Assembly (NCBI GenBank): GCA_938017975.1
Contig: CALIKQ010000031.1
Coordinates: forward strand, 1-64,000
DNA length: 64,000 bases
Direction: 5' to 3'
Source: an uncultured Pseudomonadales bacterium
GTDB lineage: Bacteria; Pseudomonadota; Gammaproteobacteria; Pseudomonadales; Azotimanducaceae
Shown here: positions 53,691 through 62,879 of the stretch, piece after piece
Numbering within the stretch: position 1 is the stretch's first letter
How the letters are laid out: each line of letters starts with the position of its first letter
Notes under the pieces: model-generated
What the model was told of the DNA's origin: nothing
Seen by the model: only the letters and a program-made list of their open reading frames with translations
Database searches by the model: none
Program-made: the position numbers and the translations under genes

Positions 53691-54438
53691 AGCCTACTTC
53701 ACCCTCCTCAATGCCCAAGTAGGGCCTTAAGTAATGGACGCAAAGATACAGCGGCAAGGTGTCGAGTAGCGCCACTGTCAATTTAAAAAGGTAATTGCTG
53801 GTCATGAGTGCAAAAAGGGTCGCCGCGCTCATTGCTCCGGCCAAGAATTGAGCGCCGAAAGTAACTGCCACCACCATGAATGAATCAACGCCTTGGCTGA
53901 TGATGGTGCTGCCATTATTTCGTAGCCAAAGGTGCTTGCCTTGCGTCAAGTTTTTCCAAAAATGAAACATGAAGACATCACAATATTGCGCTGCAAAATA
54001 AGCGAGCATTGAGGCAAGTACTGCGCCCGAGGTTGTTGCATAGAGCAGGGCGAAGAGCTCGACCTCGCCTTCGACGGTATCGCCGTTTGGAAGCCCTACA
54101 GGGTCTGCAAGGTTCAGGGTTTGCCAGGGAGCTTGGGTTGCTGCTGCCGGAAGAGCATCTCCAAGCCACATGAAGCCAAGAATAAAGAGATTCAGGCACA
54201 AGCCAAAAGTGACCAAAAAATTTGCTCGACGCCGGCCATAGAGTTCACTGATCAAGTCGGTACATAGAAAAGTGATCGGATAGGGCAGCACGCCAACGGC
54301 AAGCGTCCAGGGACCGAGCTCGACGAATCGTGTGATACCCAATAGATTGAGCATGGTCATGGCGCACAGAAAGATACCCGCAAGAATGAGGAATACCCGC
54401 TCACGCCGAATCAAAATTATTTCACTAGACGGTTGCAT
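53659..54438 (-). CDS. Queuosine precursor transporter (YhhQ/VUT family)
   Basis: A 259-residue, six-helix membrane protein of the VUT_1 (YhhQ) family. The characteristic DLISELYGRRRANFLV follows the first helix pair, and ISQGVDSFMVVAVTFGAQFL comes later. E. coli YhhQ imports queuosine precursors preQ0 and preQ1. The ATG at 54438 sits behind AGGAGAC. The gene lies 25 bases after the SDR gene in an operon that starts with a QueD-like PTPS. The link through deazapurine/pterin chemistry is plausible, not proven. Confidence 0.87.
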   Translation of the reverse strand: MQPSSEIILIRRERVFLILAGIFLCAMTMLNLLGITRFVELGPWTLAVGVLPYPITFLCTDLISELYGRRRANFLVTFGLCLNLFILGFMWLGDALPAAATQAPWQTLNLADPVGLPNGDTVEGEVELFALLYATTSGAVLASMLAYFAAQYCDVFMFHFWKNLTQGKHLWLRNNGSTIISQGVDSFMVVAVTFGAQFLAGAMSAATLFALMTSNYLFKLTVALLDTLPLYLCVHYLRPYLGIEEGEVGYGLGEYSSDP

Positions 54439-54463
54439 CAAAGTCTCCTGATTGCTCGAGTCG

Positions 54464-55165
54464 CTATGATTCGATTTGACCCAAGTTGCCGTGAAGTACA
54501 GCGCCATTGATCACCGGGTTTTCGGCCGCAAAAAATAGCAGATCAGCGATTTCATCTGGTAACACCAGGCGGCCAAACGTACTGCCCGAAGCTATATCTT
54601 TGAGCACCGCTTCGCTATCGCCGACGTGCGCACGCAGCATCTCAGTATCGGTAAACCCTGGGCAGACACAGGCGGTGTGGATCTGTGTCCCTGCCAAATC
54701 CTGACAAGTGGCGCGCATCATGCCGAGAACAGCATGCTTGCTGGTGACGTAGGTAAAAGAATTCGCCACCGCCTTCTCAGAGAGCGTTGAGCCAACGTAG
54801 ATGATCGCGCTGCCTTGTTTCATGTGGGGCAGTAAAGAATGGTTAAGCTTTTGGGGCGCTGTAACATTGAGGTTTAAGATGTCATTCAAAGCGGCACCGG
54901 AAACTTCTCTGAGGCTCCCCGAAGCAAGCTTTGCGGCGTTATGAATGAGTACAATCGGCTCAAGGGGGTCTAGCTCTGGAATCACATCTCTGTTGAGCAC
55001 ATCGGTAATGTCATCGGCGGCGAGATCGACGGAGACATCTTTGATGCCGTCCAAGCCTGCACTGGATCTCGATAAATTGAACACTTGATAGCCTGCTTCT
55101 GCGAAGGTAATTGCTGCGGCTTTGCCGATGCCCTTGCTCGCACCCGAGATGATTGCAGTTTTCAT
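54464..55165 (-). CDS. Short-chain dehydrogenase/reductase, PTPS-linked
   Basis: A 233-residue SDR starting MKTAIISGASKGIGKA, with cofactor motif SGASKGIG, HNAA in place of NNAG, and the catalytic YVTSK with an upstream serine. It begins inside the stop codon of the PTPS gene (ATGA overlap), so it is translated with it. PTPS plus a coupled SDR is the architecture of tetrahydrobiopterin-like pathways (sepiapterin reductase) and of dihydromonapterin reductase. A role in reducing a pterin side chain is therefore a reasonable hypothesis. The usual FabG-type function is the alternative. Confidence 0.85.
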   Translation of the reverse strand: MKTAIISGASKGIGKAAAITFAEAGYQVFNLSRSSAGLDGIKDVSVDLAADDITDVLNRDVIPELDPLEPIVLIHNAAKLASGSLREVSGAALNDILNLNVTAPQKLNHSLLPHMKQGSAIIYVGSTLSEKAVANSFTYVTSKHAVLGMMRATCQDLAGTQIHTACVCPGFTDTEMLRAHVGDSEAVLKDIASGSTFGRLVLPDEIADLLFFAAENPVINGAVLHGNLGQIES

Positions 55166-55659
55166 TCTGCCCACCACTCAGCGCATCCATCTTGGCCGGG
55201 ACTCGAGGATACTTTTACGGTGATGCCCCGGATGTCGTGATCAGTGACTGCTTTGATGGCTAGAATTTTGGTTAAAAAGTAATGTGAAAATTCTTCGACG
55301 GTCGTGTTTGCGATGGGCAAAATTAAAACATCCCGAGGTAAAAAGGGGATGCGCTCTTCGTTGAAAACGGCGACGGTATAGCTGTCCTCTTCGATTATTT
55401 TAAGGTGCGGAGACAAGGCGGGTAGGAGCATTTTTTCATCGATCTCATCGCATAGCGCGCGTATCTGCTTTTTGATGATCGCGTAATCGAACATGAGACC
55501 CGAATCGTCCACCGGCGCCGTGATTTGGCACGCCACCTGAAAGTTATGCCCGTGTAAATCTTCACGCTCAGTGGCGCTGAAGATGGTGAAGTGCGCTGCC
55601 GAAAAGTTCATGGCCTGTTTCGCGACCTCAATTCGGGCTAGTCGTATCGCTTGTGTCAT
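55162..55659 (-). CDS. PTPS/QueD-family pterin enzyme with ExxHGH motif
   Basis: A 165-residue member of the 6-pyruvoyl-tetrahydropterin synthase / 6-carboxytetrahydropterin synthase family. The zinc ligands are H23 (FSAAHF), H36 and H38 (LHGHNF). The catalytic cysteine that normally lies four residues before the HGH is absent (R32 occupies it), and a glutamate gives E33-D-L-H36-G-H38, an ExxHGH string. From family knowledge this is the motif of PTPS-III enzymes, which cleave the side chain of dihydroneopterin triphosphate to 6-hydroxymethyldihydropterin and replace FolB in folate synthesis. QueD activity is less likely. It heads a six-gene operon. Confidence 0.83.
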   Translation of the reverse strand: MTQAIRLARIEVAKQAMNFSAAHFTIFSATEREDLHGHNFQVACQITAPVDDSGLMFDYAIIKKQIRALCDEIDEKMLLPALSPHLKIIEEDSYTVAVFNEERIPFLPRDVLILPIANTTVEEFSHYFLTKILAIKAVTDHDIRGITVKVSSSPGQDGCAEWWAE

Positions 55660-55775
55660 AGGTAAACCTCGATGATGTTGGGGAGTGTATCGTAGTCAAA
55701 GTGAGGGCGCGACTACCCTAGGCAAGGGCAGTTGTATTTGAGAGACTGAGGGACACTCACTGCGAAGGAAAGACA

Positions 55776-56555
55776 ATGCCCCGTCTGACTCAATTAAGTC
55801 GATCAATCTCAGGAAAAGTTGCCATTATCACAGGGGCCGGCAGCGGTATGGGGCGCGCGACCGCTCAACTGTTTGCCGATGAGGGCGCCAGTGTGGCATT
55901 GATCGACGTCAATGAAGCGGGGCTTGAGACGGTAAGGCAAGAAATTCACGAAGCTGGGTATCCTGTCCGCGCTTGGGTTTTAGATCTGACCGATCGTGGG
56001 GCCATCGTGCAGGTGGTTGAAGAAATCGCTGCGCATTTTGGCGCGATCGATATCGTGATCAACAATGCAGGGATTTCGATACCGGCACCGATCGACAGCG
56101 ATCATTATATTGAAGCGTGGGACAAGGTCGTCAGCGTTTTGTTAACCGCGCAAACCCTGATGGTTCGGGCGGCTTTGCCGTATCTGAGAGCCTCTGAGGG
56201 TGGGCGGATCGTTAATATTGCCTCGACTGAAGGCCTGGGAGCGACCAAATATGGCGGTCCTTATACGGCGGCAAAAACAGGCGTCATTGGGCTGACTCGA
56301 TCGATGGCGGTAGAATTCGGGCGAGAGGGGATCACCGTTAATTGCGTGTGTCCTGGGCCAATCAATACTGGGATGACCGCCGCAATTGACGCCGAATCGA
56401 AGGTCATCTTTGCTAAGAGGCGCACTGCGATTGGGCGCTATGGTGATCCGGAAGAAGTGGCGCACGCCACGCTCGGTCTGGTGCTGCCTGCGATGCAGTA
56501 TGTCACCGGCGTTGTCTTGCCTGCTGACGGCGGCTTAACCATCAAAAATGCTTGA
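55776..56555 (+). CDS. Short-chain dehydrogenase/reductase (FabG-like)
   Basis: A 259-residue classical SDR with ITGAGSGMGRATAQ (TGxxxGxG), NNAG, IASTEG-LGATKYGGPYTAAKTG for the serine, tyrosine and lysine, and the PGPINTGM loop. The end of strand 2 reads LIDVNEAG, an acidic residue that favours NAD(H). It faces the PTPS operon divergently and converges on AtuA, so it could supply the AtuB or AtuG type step of the neighbouring terpene-like pathway or act independently. Confidence 0.86.
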   Translation: MPRLTQLSRSISGKVAIITGAGSGMGRATAQLFADEGASVALIDVNEAGLETVRQEIHEAGYPVRAWVLDLTDRGAIVQVVEEIAAHFGAIDIVINNAGISIPAPIDSDHYIEAWDKVVSVLLTAQTLMVRAALPYLRASEGGRIVNIASTEGLGATKYGGPYTAAKTGVIGLTRSMAVEFGREGITVNCVCPGPINTGMTAAIDAESKVIFAKRRTAIGRYGDPEEVAHATLGLVLPAMQYVTGVVLPADGGLTIKNA

Positions 56556-56684
56556 CGGCGCGCCGCTTGCCAGCGCTAGAGGCTCTGTCCAGATAGCTCA
56601 TCGGATGGTGGCGCAGATAAACTCTTTTGGGCTTTCATCATAATGGCTTTGCAACAAGCCTTATTGCAGCTGCCTGCAGAACGC

Positions 56685-58451
56685 TCAGTTTAGCAATGCT
56701 TCAGGCACAATGATTGACTTCATTCGAAGGTACTCCCCGAAAGATTTTGCCTGGCCATCGATGCGGTTATTCGAAGAAACCCCGTCTTTTAAAATGCCTC
56801 GGATATAGAAGTTGAGCGATCGCATATTGGGTAGCTCGTATCGTTCGATGTCGTATTGTGCGACATCCGGACAAAGCCGCTTAAATTCATCAACCGTTAG
56901 ATAATCGTGAAGAAAGGCGTAACTTGTGTCGGTCTTTGCCCAAACACCGCAATTGGCATTGCCGCCTTTATCCCCAGATCGTGTTCCAAACAGGCGGCCA
57001 AAAGGAATCTCAGTCGTAGATCCGGTAGGCAGCGGCGCGAGTGTGATTGGCAGTTCTTGATAGTACTTAGGTTCAAGGTCGAGCCTTTGTGTGGGTAGTA
57101 TCTCGATGGTTTCTCCATCAATGTGGAGCCGTTCAGTGACCTTTTGACTGTCGATCATTGCGGGCCAATAGACGATGGTCGGTGCGCCGCCACCCATGCT
57201 GTTTCCCCGACCGGTGTTCCCTGGGACGGTTGCGAGTCCAAGCTCTGTAATTTTAGCTTGGAAAAGCCGCCCAACCTTTTTGGGGTCAGCAGAAACGCAG
57301 GTGATGCGCAGCGCTGCGTGACCTTCTTCGTTGGTTGCTGGATTTTCCTTGTCTGAACGAATGAGCTGGACTTCGACATCGTCGAACTGCTCCCTGCCGC
57401 CCAGGTTGTGGAAAATTTGCTCGAGATAAAGTGTTGCTTTTTTCTCGATATCAAGTCCGGTCAGCAAAATTTCTACGCCGTTTCGGAACATTCCTTTCGT
57501 ATTAATGCAGACCTTGTGGGTTGGCGGTGGACTGCTGCCCCGACATCCAGAGACTCTGACTTGATGTTCTCCAACATCTTCAATTTTCAACGTATCAAAG
57601 TGTGCGATCACGTCTGGGTTGTAGTAGGCCGGTGTAGAAATCTCGTATAAGAGTTGGGCGGTGATTGTTCCTGATGAGATCAGGCCGCCGGTGCCTGGGT
57701 GTTTGGTAATGGTGAAACTTCCATCTGCTTCTATTTCTGCAATGGGATAGCCAACGTTGATATAGGTTGGCACCTCATCGATGAACGAGTAGTTCCCTCC
57801 ACAGCATTGAGCGCCGCATTCGATGATATGTCCGGCCGTTAATGCGCCAGCAAGCGCGTCATAGTCATTTCGCGCCCAATTAAATTTCCAAGCGGCAGGA
57901 CCAATGACGACAGCTGCATCGGTCACTCTCGGGCAGATCACAATGTCGGCTCCCAGATCCAATGCCTCTTTGATTGACCAGGCACCAAAGTAGGTATTCG
58001 CAGTGACCACGTCGTTTTCACATTCGCTGAGCGGTCTGTTTTGATCAATATTGACGAAAGCTTCACCGCTGGCCTGTAGTGCGCTCAGTTCGGGCATGAG
58101 GTCGTCACCGTCGATGTAAGCGACTTTCGCCGTAATGCCTTTCTCCTTGAGTATTCTTTCGACTTCAACGGTCATGCCTGCTGGATTGAGTCCGCCTGCA
58201 TTGGTTACGATCTTGATGCCCTTAGCGACACACAGTTCGACGACATCCTCGAGCTGTTTGAGAAAGGTCCCAACGTAACCCATATGGGCGCCGCGTTGTT
58301 CTCGCTGATCGTAGAGAATTTTCATGGTCAATTCGGCGAGATAGTCTCCCGTCAATACATCGATGGGGCCGCCCTCGACCATTTCTTTGGCGGCGGCCAG
58401 TCGATCGCCATAAAACCCGCTGCAATTTCCAATTCGAATAGTCTCTTTCAT
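56685..58451 (-). CDS. AtuA-like acyclic terpene utilisation protein (DUF1446)
   Basis: A 588-residue protein of the AtuA family (DUF1446, acyclic terpene utilisation). The opening IRIGNCSGFYGDRLAAAKEMVEGG and TGDYLAELTMKIL are diagnostic, as are GAQCCGGNY near residue 225 and the C-terminal FGTRSGDKGGNANCGVWAK. The protein is needed for citronellol and geraniol growth in Pseudomonas aeruginosa, but its reaction is not known. Its start is behind AGGAGAAG. It is the last of a four-gene minus-strand operon that begins at 62879. Confidence 0.9.
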   Translation of the reverse strand: MKETIRIGNCSGFYGDRLAAAKEMVEGGPIDVLTGDYLAELTMKILYDQREQRGAHMGYVGTFLKQLEDVVELCVAKGIKIVTNAGGLNPAGMTVEVERILKEKGITAKVAYIDGDDLMPELSALQASGEAFVNIDQNRPLSECENDVVTANTYFGAWSIKEALDLGADIVICPRVTDAAVVIGPAAWKFNWARNDYDALAGALTAGHIIECGAQCCGGNYSFIDEVPTYINVGYPIAEIEADGSFTITKHPGTGGLISSGTITAQLLYEISTPAYYNPDVIAHFDTLKIEDVGEHQVRVSGCRGSSPPPTHKVCINTKGMFRNGVEILLTGLDIEKKATLYLEQIFHNLGGREQFDDVEVQLIRSDKENPATNEEGHAALRITCVSADPKKVGRLFQAKITELGLATVPGNTGRGNSMGGGAPTIVYWPAMIDSQKVTERLHIDGETIEILPTQRLDLEPKYYQELPITLAPLPTGSTTEIPFGRLFGTRSGDKGGNANCGVWAKTDTSYAFLHDYLTVDEFKRLCPDVAQYDIERYELPNMRSLNFYIRGILKDGVSSNNRIDGQAKSFGEYLRMKSIIVPEALLN

Positions 58452-58493
58452 AAACTTCTCCTGAGTCGCGAATGAATCGCCAGCGTCTAGATT

Positions 58494-59270
58494 TTAGGAT
58501 TGACTCACCCAGCTGGGTTTGCGTTTTTCGCGGAAGGAGGCCATCCCTTCAGCCCCCTCTTCTGATTGGAACATCTCCACGCTCCATTTCGCGGTTTCAG
58601 CAAATGCCTCTTCTCTCGGGCGCCCGGCCATCTCTCGAACGAGTCGTTTGCACTCTTTGACGGCGATTGGACCGCCAAGATTGATCATGGCGACTTCTTC
58701 ATTGACCGCGGCAATTAGCTGGTCGGCCGGAACAGCACGGTGGGCAAGGCCAAAGGATGTGGCTTGGATGCCGTTGAAACGCTCACCGGTGATGAACAGT
58801 TTCATAGCGTGGTGCGTTCCTAGTTTTGGAAGGCAAACGACGCTGATGACGGCTGGGATGACACCGATCCTGACTTCAGAAAAACTGCAGATGACGTCCT
58901 CGACGATCACGACGATGTCCGCAGCACCAACAAGGCCGAGCCCTCCAGCAAAGGCTGCGCCATTGACCGCTGCAATAACGGGTTTTGGACTGTCTTGGAT
59001 CTCGGCCAAAACTTCGGCATAGGGCACTGACTTCTCCCCTGAAATTGCGGCGCCGGGCGGGCTTTTTAGGTCGGCACCGGCACAAAAGGCCGGGCCCTTT
59101 CCGGTGATGACAATAGAGCGTACCCGGTCATCATCGTTGGCTGCCTTGAGGTGCGCGTAAAGCTGGTTTACGAGAGCCGCGGAGAGTGCATTGCGGTTGC
59201 TTGGGCGATTCAGCGTGATCCATGCTGCGCCGTTTTCAATCTTATAGAGAGTGGCTTGGGTTTCATCCAT
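58494..59270 (-). CDS. Enoyl-CoA hydratase, AtuE/LiuC-like
   Basis: A 258-residue crotonase with GKGPAFCAGADLKSPPG and AAVNGAAFAGGLGLVGAADIVV, the two oxyanion-hole segments. The chain resembles methylglutaconyl-CoA hydratases and the isohexenylglutaconyl-CoA hydratase AtuE, which add water after the biotin-dependent carboxylation step. Ten bases separate it from the carboxylase alpha gene, and AtuA follows after 42 bases. The position makes the hydratase of the same pathway its most likely role. Confidence 0.87.
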   Translation of the reverse strand: MDETQATLYKIENGAAWITLNRPSNRNALSAALVNQLYAHLKAANDDDRVRSIVITGKGPAFCAGADLKSPPGAAISGEKSVPYAEVLAEIQDSPKPVIAAVNGAAFAGGLGLVGAADIVVIVEDVICSFSEVRIGVIPAVISVVCLPKLGTHHAMKLFITGERFNGIQATSFGLAHRAVPADQLIAAVNEEVAMINLGGPIAVKECKRLVREMAGRPREEAFAETAKWSVEMFQSEEGAEGMASFREKRKPSWVSQS

Positions 59271-59280
59271 GGACGTTTCC

Positions 59281-61260
59281 TTATTCTTCGTCTTGAGCCA
59301 TTTCGATCAATAGCTCCCCGTTAGCAACTTGATCACCTTCGTCAACTTTGATGGCCGCGATTGCTCCGGCCTTGGGTGCGACAATCTGATGCTCCATCTT
59401 CATTGCCTCGAGAATCATCAGGGTCTCTCCTTTTTCGACTTCGGCACCGATACGTGTTTTGAGTGCGAGCACCTTACCTGGCATGGGTGCGGTCAAACCG
59501 CCACCCAGTTCACCCGCATCTTTGCTCGGGAATCTGGGTAGGCAACCTAGGGTGATATCGCCCTCTGGTCCATGGACAAGCAGCTCATCATCTAGACGGT
59601 CAACATGGAATTTGACTCGGCAAGCGTCAATACGGCAGTCAACCAAGCCCTTTCCTGCTTCATAAATTTCGACATTGTAGGTTTGGCCAGCAATGTCGAA
59701 ATGAAGGCTCTGATCTCGCAACGTCCGATACTCTAGGTTTAAAACTTCGTCTCCTGAAGACAGCGCAAGGCGCTGAGGCGGTAAATGTGAGTTTCTCCAG
59801 CCCCTTGGAATGCCCTTGAGTACCTTGGCAGCTTGCGCACGTTTAGCCCTGAGCTCGACCGCTGAGGCGATGGCTGCTTGCCTCAGATAATTCTCAGAGG
59901 GTGTGTGGCTGCGTGCAGGGTTGACTCGCTCAATAAAGTCAGTGGTGGTGTCGCCGTCGACGAATGCATCTGTTCGTAGGGTTGAGACCAGAAAATCTCG
60001 GTTGGTGGTGAGACCTTGTATTCGGGTTGTCTCTAAAACTCGCGCTAAGCGCGTAATGGCCTCATTTCGCGTTTTCGCATGCACAATTACTTTGGCAATC
60101 ATTGGATCAAACTGGGTACCAATTATGCTGCCAGCTTCGATGCCTGAATCAAAACGAGCCTTTGCGACGATCGACGGCTGCCACGCTTTCACCGTTCCGG
60201 GTGAGGGCAAAAAGTTTTTTGATGGATTCTCTGCATACAGTCTTGCTTCGATTGCATGGCCATCAATCTGAAGATCGTCTTGCGCAAATGCTAGGGCTTG
60301 TCCCTCGGCAATTCTAATTTGCTCTCGAACCAGATCTAGACCGGTAATTTCCTCGGTAATTGGATGCTCCACCTGCAAACGCGTATTGACCTCAAGGAAG
60401 AAAAACTCTTCGCCAGCCAGCAAAAACTCAACGGTTCCAGCAGAGTAATAGCCAATGGCTTTAGCTGCAGCGACCGCCGCATCCCCCATCGCGGCACGAA
60501 TGCCAGGCGTCACAGCTGGGGAGGGTGCTTCTTCGATGATCTTTTGATGGCGACGCTGGATTGAACACTCTCGTTCAAAGCAGTGCACAACGTTGCCGTG
60601 CTGGTCCCCTAGGACTTGTATCTCGACATGGCGCGATTCATTGAGCCAGCGCTCCAGAAAGACAGTATCGTCTCCAAACGCTGAGCCAGCCTCACGTTTA
60701 GCAGAGGCAACAGCCGCTTCGAGCGCATCAGGGGTCTCAACAATGCGCATGCCGCGCCCGCCGCCTCCAGCTGACGCCTTCACCAGAACCGGATAGCCGA
60801 TTTCGGCACCCGCCGCCTCTAAGTCCTCATCCCCTGTAAGCGCAATTGCGTTGAGGGTGGGGACTCCTGCTTTTTGCATCAAACTTTTAGCAGAAAGTTT
60901 ATCGCCCATTTGCTCAATGGCATGTGTTGAGGGTCCGATAAAAGTGATGCCCTCCTTTGCGATGGCCTCAGCGAAAGCCGTATTTTCAGATAAAAAGCCA
61001 TAACCTGGATGCAGAGCATCTGCACCGCTTATTTTGCAAGCCTCTAGAACTTTTGCAGTATCAAGGTAGGTTTCTCCAGGGGTGGTTCCCGTGAGCGCAA
61101 CAGCGGTGTCGGCCTCGAGAACGAACGGCGCATTGGCATCACTGTCGGAATAGATAGCGACGGTTGCAATACCCATATCTTTAGCAGTTCGGATGATTCT
61201 TCGAGCGATCTCGCCGCGATTGGCGATAAGAATTTTACGAATGGGTCTTACATTCTCCAT
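59281..61260 (-). CDS. Acyl-CoA carboxylase alpha subunit (biotin carboxylase + BCCP)
   Basis: A 659-residue biotin-dependent carboxylase subunit. The N-terminal biotin carboxylase domain begins KILIANRGEIARRI and contains the ATP-grasp loop KASAGGGGRGMR and FLEVNTRLQVEHPITEEITG. The last 70 residues are the biotin carrier, with the biotinyl lysine K621 in ILEAMKMEHQIVAP. It fixes CO2 to biotin for transfer by the beta subunit encoded immediately upstream (13-base overlap). The candidates are 3-methylcrotonyl-CoA (LiuD) or geranyl-CoA (AtuF) carboxylase, with AtuA nearby favouring the second. Confidence 0.9.
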   Translation of the reverse strand: MENVRPIRKILIANRGEIARRIIRTAKDMGIATVAIYSDSDANAPFVLEADTAVALTGTTPGETYLDTAKVLEACKISGADALHPGYGFLSENTAFAEAIAKEGITFIGPSTHAIEQMGDKLSAKSLMQKAGVPTLNAIALTGDEDLEAAGAEIGYPVLVKASAGGGGRGMRIVETPDALEAAVASAKREAGSAFGDDTVFLERWLNESRHVEIQVLGDQHGNVVHCFERECSIQRRHQKIIEEAPSPAVTPGIRAAMGDAAVAAAKAIGYYSAGTVEFLLAGEEFFFLEVNTRLQVEHPITEEITGLDLVREQIRIAEGQALAFAQDDLQIDGHAIEARLYAENPSKNFLPSPGTVKAWQPSIVAKARFDSGIEAGSIIGTQFDPMIAKVIVHAKTRNEAITRLARVLETTRIQGLTTNRDFLVSTLRTDAFVDGDTTTDFIERVNPARSHTPSENYLRQAAIASAVELRAKRAQAAKVLKGIPRGWRNSHLPPQRLALSSGDEVLNLEYRTLRDQSLHFDIAGQTYNVEIYEAGKGLVDCRIDACRVKFHVDRLDDELLVHGPEGDITLGCLPRFPSKDAGELGGGLTAPMPGKVLALKTRIGAEVEKGETLMILEAMKMEHQIVAPKAGAIAAIKVDEGDQVANGELLIEMAQDEE

Positions 61261-62879
61261 GTGCCGAACTCCTTAGTGCCTTCTATCGTGTTGTTGTGAC
61301 AAGCGGACAACGTCATTGCGATTACGTCCCGGGTGTCTCGGGGATCGATCATTCCGTCGTCGGAAACGCGTGAGGTTGCATAGAGCCCTTTTGAACGCTC
61401 CTCCGCCCAATATTCAGCGACTTCCGCCCGCGCGGTGTCTGCGGCTTCATCGAATTCAAGTCCACGACGCTCGGCAGATGCTCGCCCAATAATGCTCATG
61501 ACCCCTGCCATTTGCTTGGGTCCCATGACAGCAATTTTGGCGGTTGGCCAAATAAAAGTGAAACGCGTTCCAAAGGCTCTACCACTCATCCCGTAGTTGC
61601 CTGCGCCATAGGATGCGCCAACAATGACACTAATATGCGGTACTGTTGAGTTTGAAACGGCGTTGATCATTTTCGAGCCGTTCTTGGTGATTCCGCCTTG
61701 CTCGAAATCAGTGCCGACAATATAGCCAGTGATGTTGTGAAGAAAAACCAGCGGCGTGTGAATTTGATTACAGAGTTGAATGAACTGCGCTGCTTTTTCA
61801 GCGGACTCAGAAAATAACGCCCCGTTGTTGCCGAGGATCCCGACTGGATATCCATGAATGCGCGCCCATCCGCAGATCAGGGTGGGGCCATAAAGCGGTT
61901 TGAATTCCTCAAACTCTGAGCCGTCAGTAATGCGATTAATGACCTCTCGAATGTCGAAGGGGGTTTTTAGATCTTTTGAGACGAGACCCAGGAGGTCCTC
62001 GGGGTCTTCCATTGGGGGCGCATAATCGGCCTCGGGCTCAGGGCCCAGCTTTCTCCAATTTAGGTGCGAGACAACCTCTCTGCAGATTCGGATACCATCG
62101 ACTTCATCGTCCGCGAGGTAATCCCCCAGCCCTGAGATTGTGGTATGCATGTCCGCGCCGCCCAAGCTTTCTTCATCGGCATCTTCGCCGGTCGCCATCT
62201 TCACCAAAGGCGGCCCCCCTAAAAAGACTTTTGATTGCTTTTTGATAAAAATGTTATAGTCGCTCATGCCGGGTTGATAGGCACCTCCTGCTGTAGAGGC
62301 CCCAAAAACCACCGATATGGTGGGTATTCTTAGCTTAGAAAGCTCTGTGATCTCATAAAAGAGTCGGCCAGATTCTGCGAAGTGTTCGATGCCTCGCCGG
62401 ATTGCAGCCTCTGGGTCTTCAGCGCTATCCCCCCGAAGGTCGGCGCCTGCAGACTCGACGAGTTGTATATACGGCAGCCGATTTTCTCGCGCGATCTCAA
62501 GCCCGCGCATCAGCTTTTTGGAATTGAATTGGTTAAAGGCGCCGGCTCTCACGGAAGGATCATGTCCAAGAATCAAACACTCAATACCTGACACGACGCC
62601 GATTCCAACAATAAATCCAGATCCAACCGAAACATCGGATCGCCAGCCGGCCAGTGGACTGATTTCGAGGAAAGGCGCGTCTTCATCTAGAACGAGGGCG
62701 ATGCGTTCGCGGACAGGCATTTTGTTTCGCGATCTGAGTCGGTTCATGGCTTCTTCGCCGCCGCCCGCCTCAACTTCAGCGTGCAAATCCTCCAGCTGCG
62801 CCAGCATGGCCATCATATCGGAGGTGTTCTGTTTGAATGAGTCTGATCGACGGTCAACTTTGCTCTCTAAGGTTGACAT
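61248..62879 (-). CDS. Acyl-CoA carboxylase beta subunit (carboxyltransferase)
   Basis: A 543-residue carboxyltransferase beta subunit with both crotonase-like halves: PYIQLVESAGADLRGD and VVFGASTAGGAYQPGMSDYN in the N-terminal half, and FLHNITGYIVGTDFEQGG and SYGAGNYGMSGRAFGTRF in the C-terminal half. It transfers the carboxyl group from biotin to the acyl-CoA. The segment that follows the first motif differs from the LPRQDEVF of methylcrotonyl-CoA carboxylase, so the substrate may be another branched or terpenoid acyl-CoA. It is the first gene of the atu-like operon. Confidence 0.9.
   Translation of the reverse strand: MSTLESKVDRRSDSFKQNTSDMMAMLAQLEDLHAEVEAGGGEEAMNRLRSRNKMPVRERIALVLDEDAPFLEISPLAGWRSDVSVGSGFIVGIGVVSGIECLILGHDPSVRAGAFNQFNSKKLMRGLEIARENRLPYIQLVESAGADLRGDSAEDPEAAIRRGIEHFAESGRLFYEITELSKLRIPTISVVFGASTAGGAYQPGMSDYNIFIKKQSKVFLGGPPLVKMATGEDADEESLGGADMHTTISGLGDYLADDEVDGIRICREVVSHLNWRKLGPEPEADYAPPMEDPEDLLGLVSKDLKTPFDIREVINRITDGSEFEEFKPLYGPTLICGWARIHGYPVGILGNNGALFSESAEKAAQFIQLCNQIHTPLVFLHNITGYIVGTDFEQGGITKNGSKMINAVSNSTVPHISVIVGASYGAGNYGMSGRAFGTRFTFIWPTAKIAVMGPKQMAGVMSIIGRASAERRGLEFDEAADTARAEVAEYWAEERSKGLYATSRVSDDGMIDPRDTRDVIAMTLSACHNNTIEGTKEFGTWRM

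Noticed and set aside
55162-55659. Naming the PTPS gene queD
   Set aside because: The catalytic cysteine is absent and an ExxHGH string is present, so QueD activity cannot be assumed.
59281-62879. Calling the carboxylase liuB/liuD (methylcrotonyl-CoA carboxylase) outright
   Set aside because: AtuA and the altered beta-subunit motif make geranyl-CoA or another substrate equally likely; subunits are named only by type.
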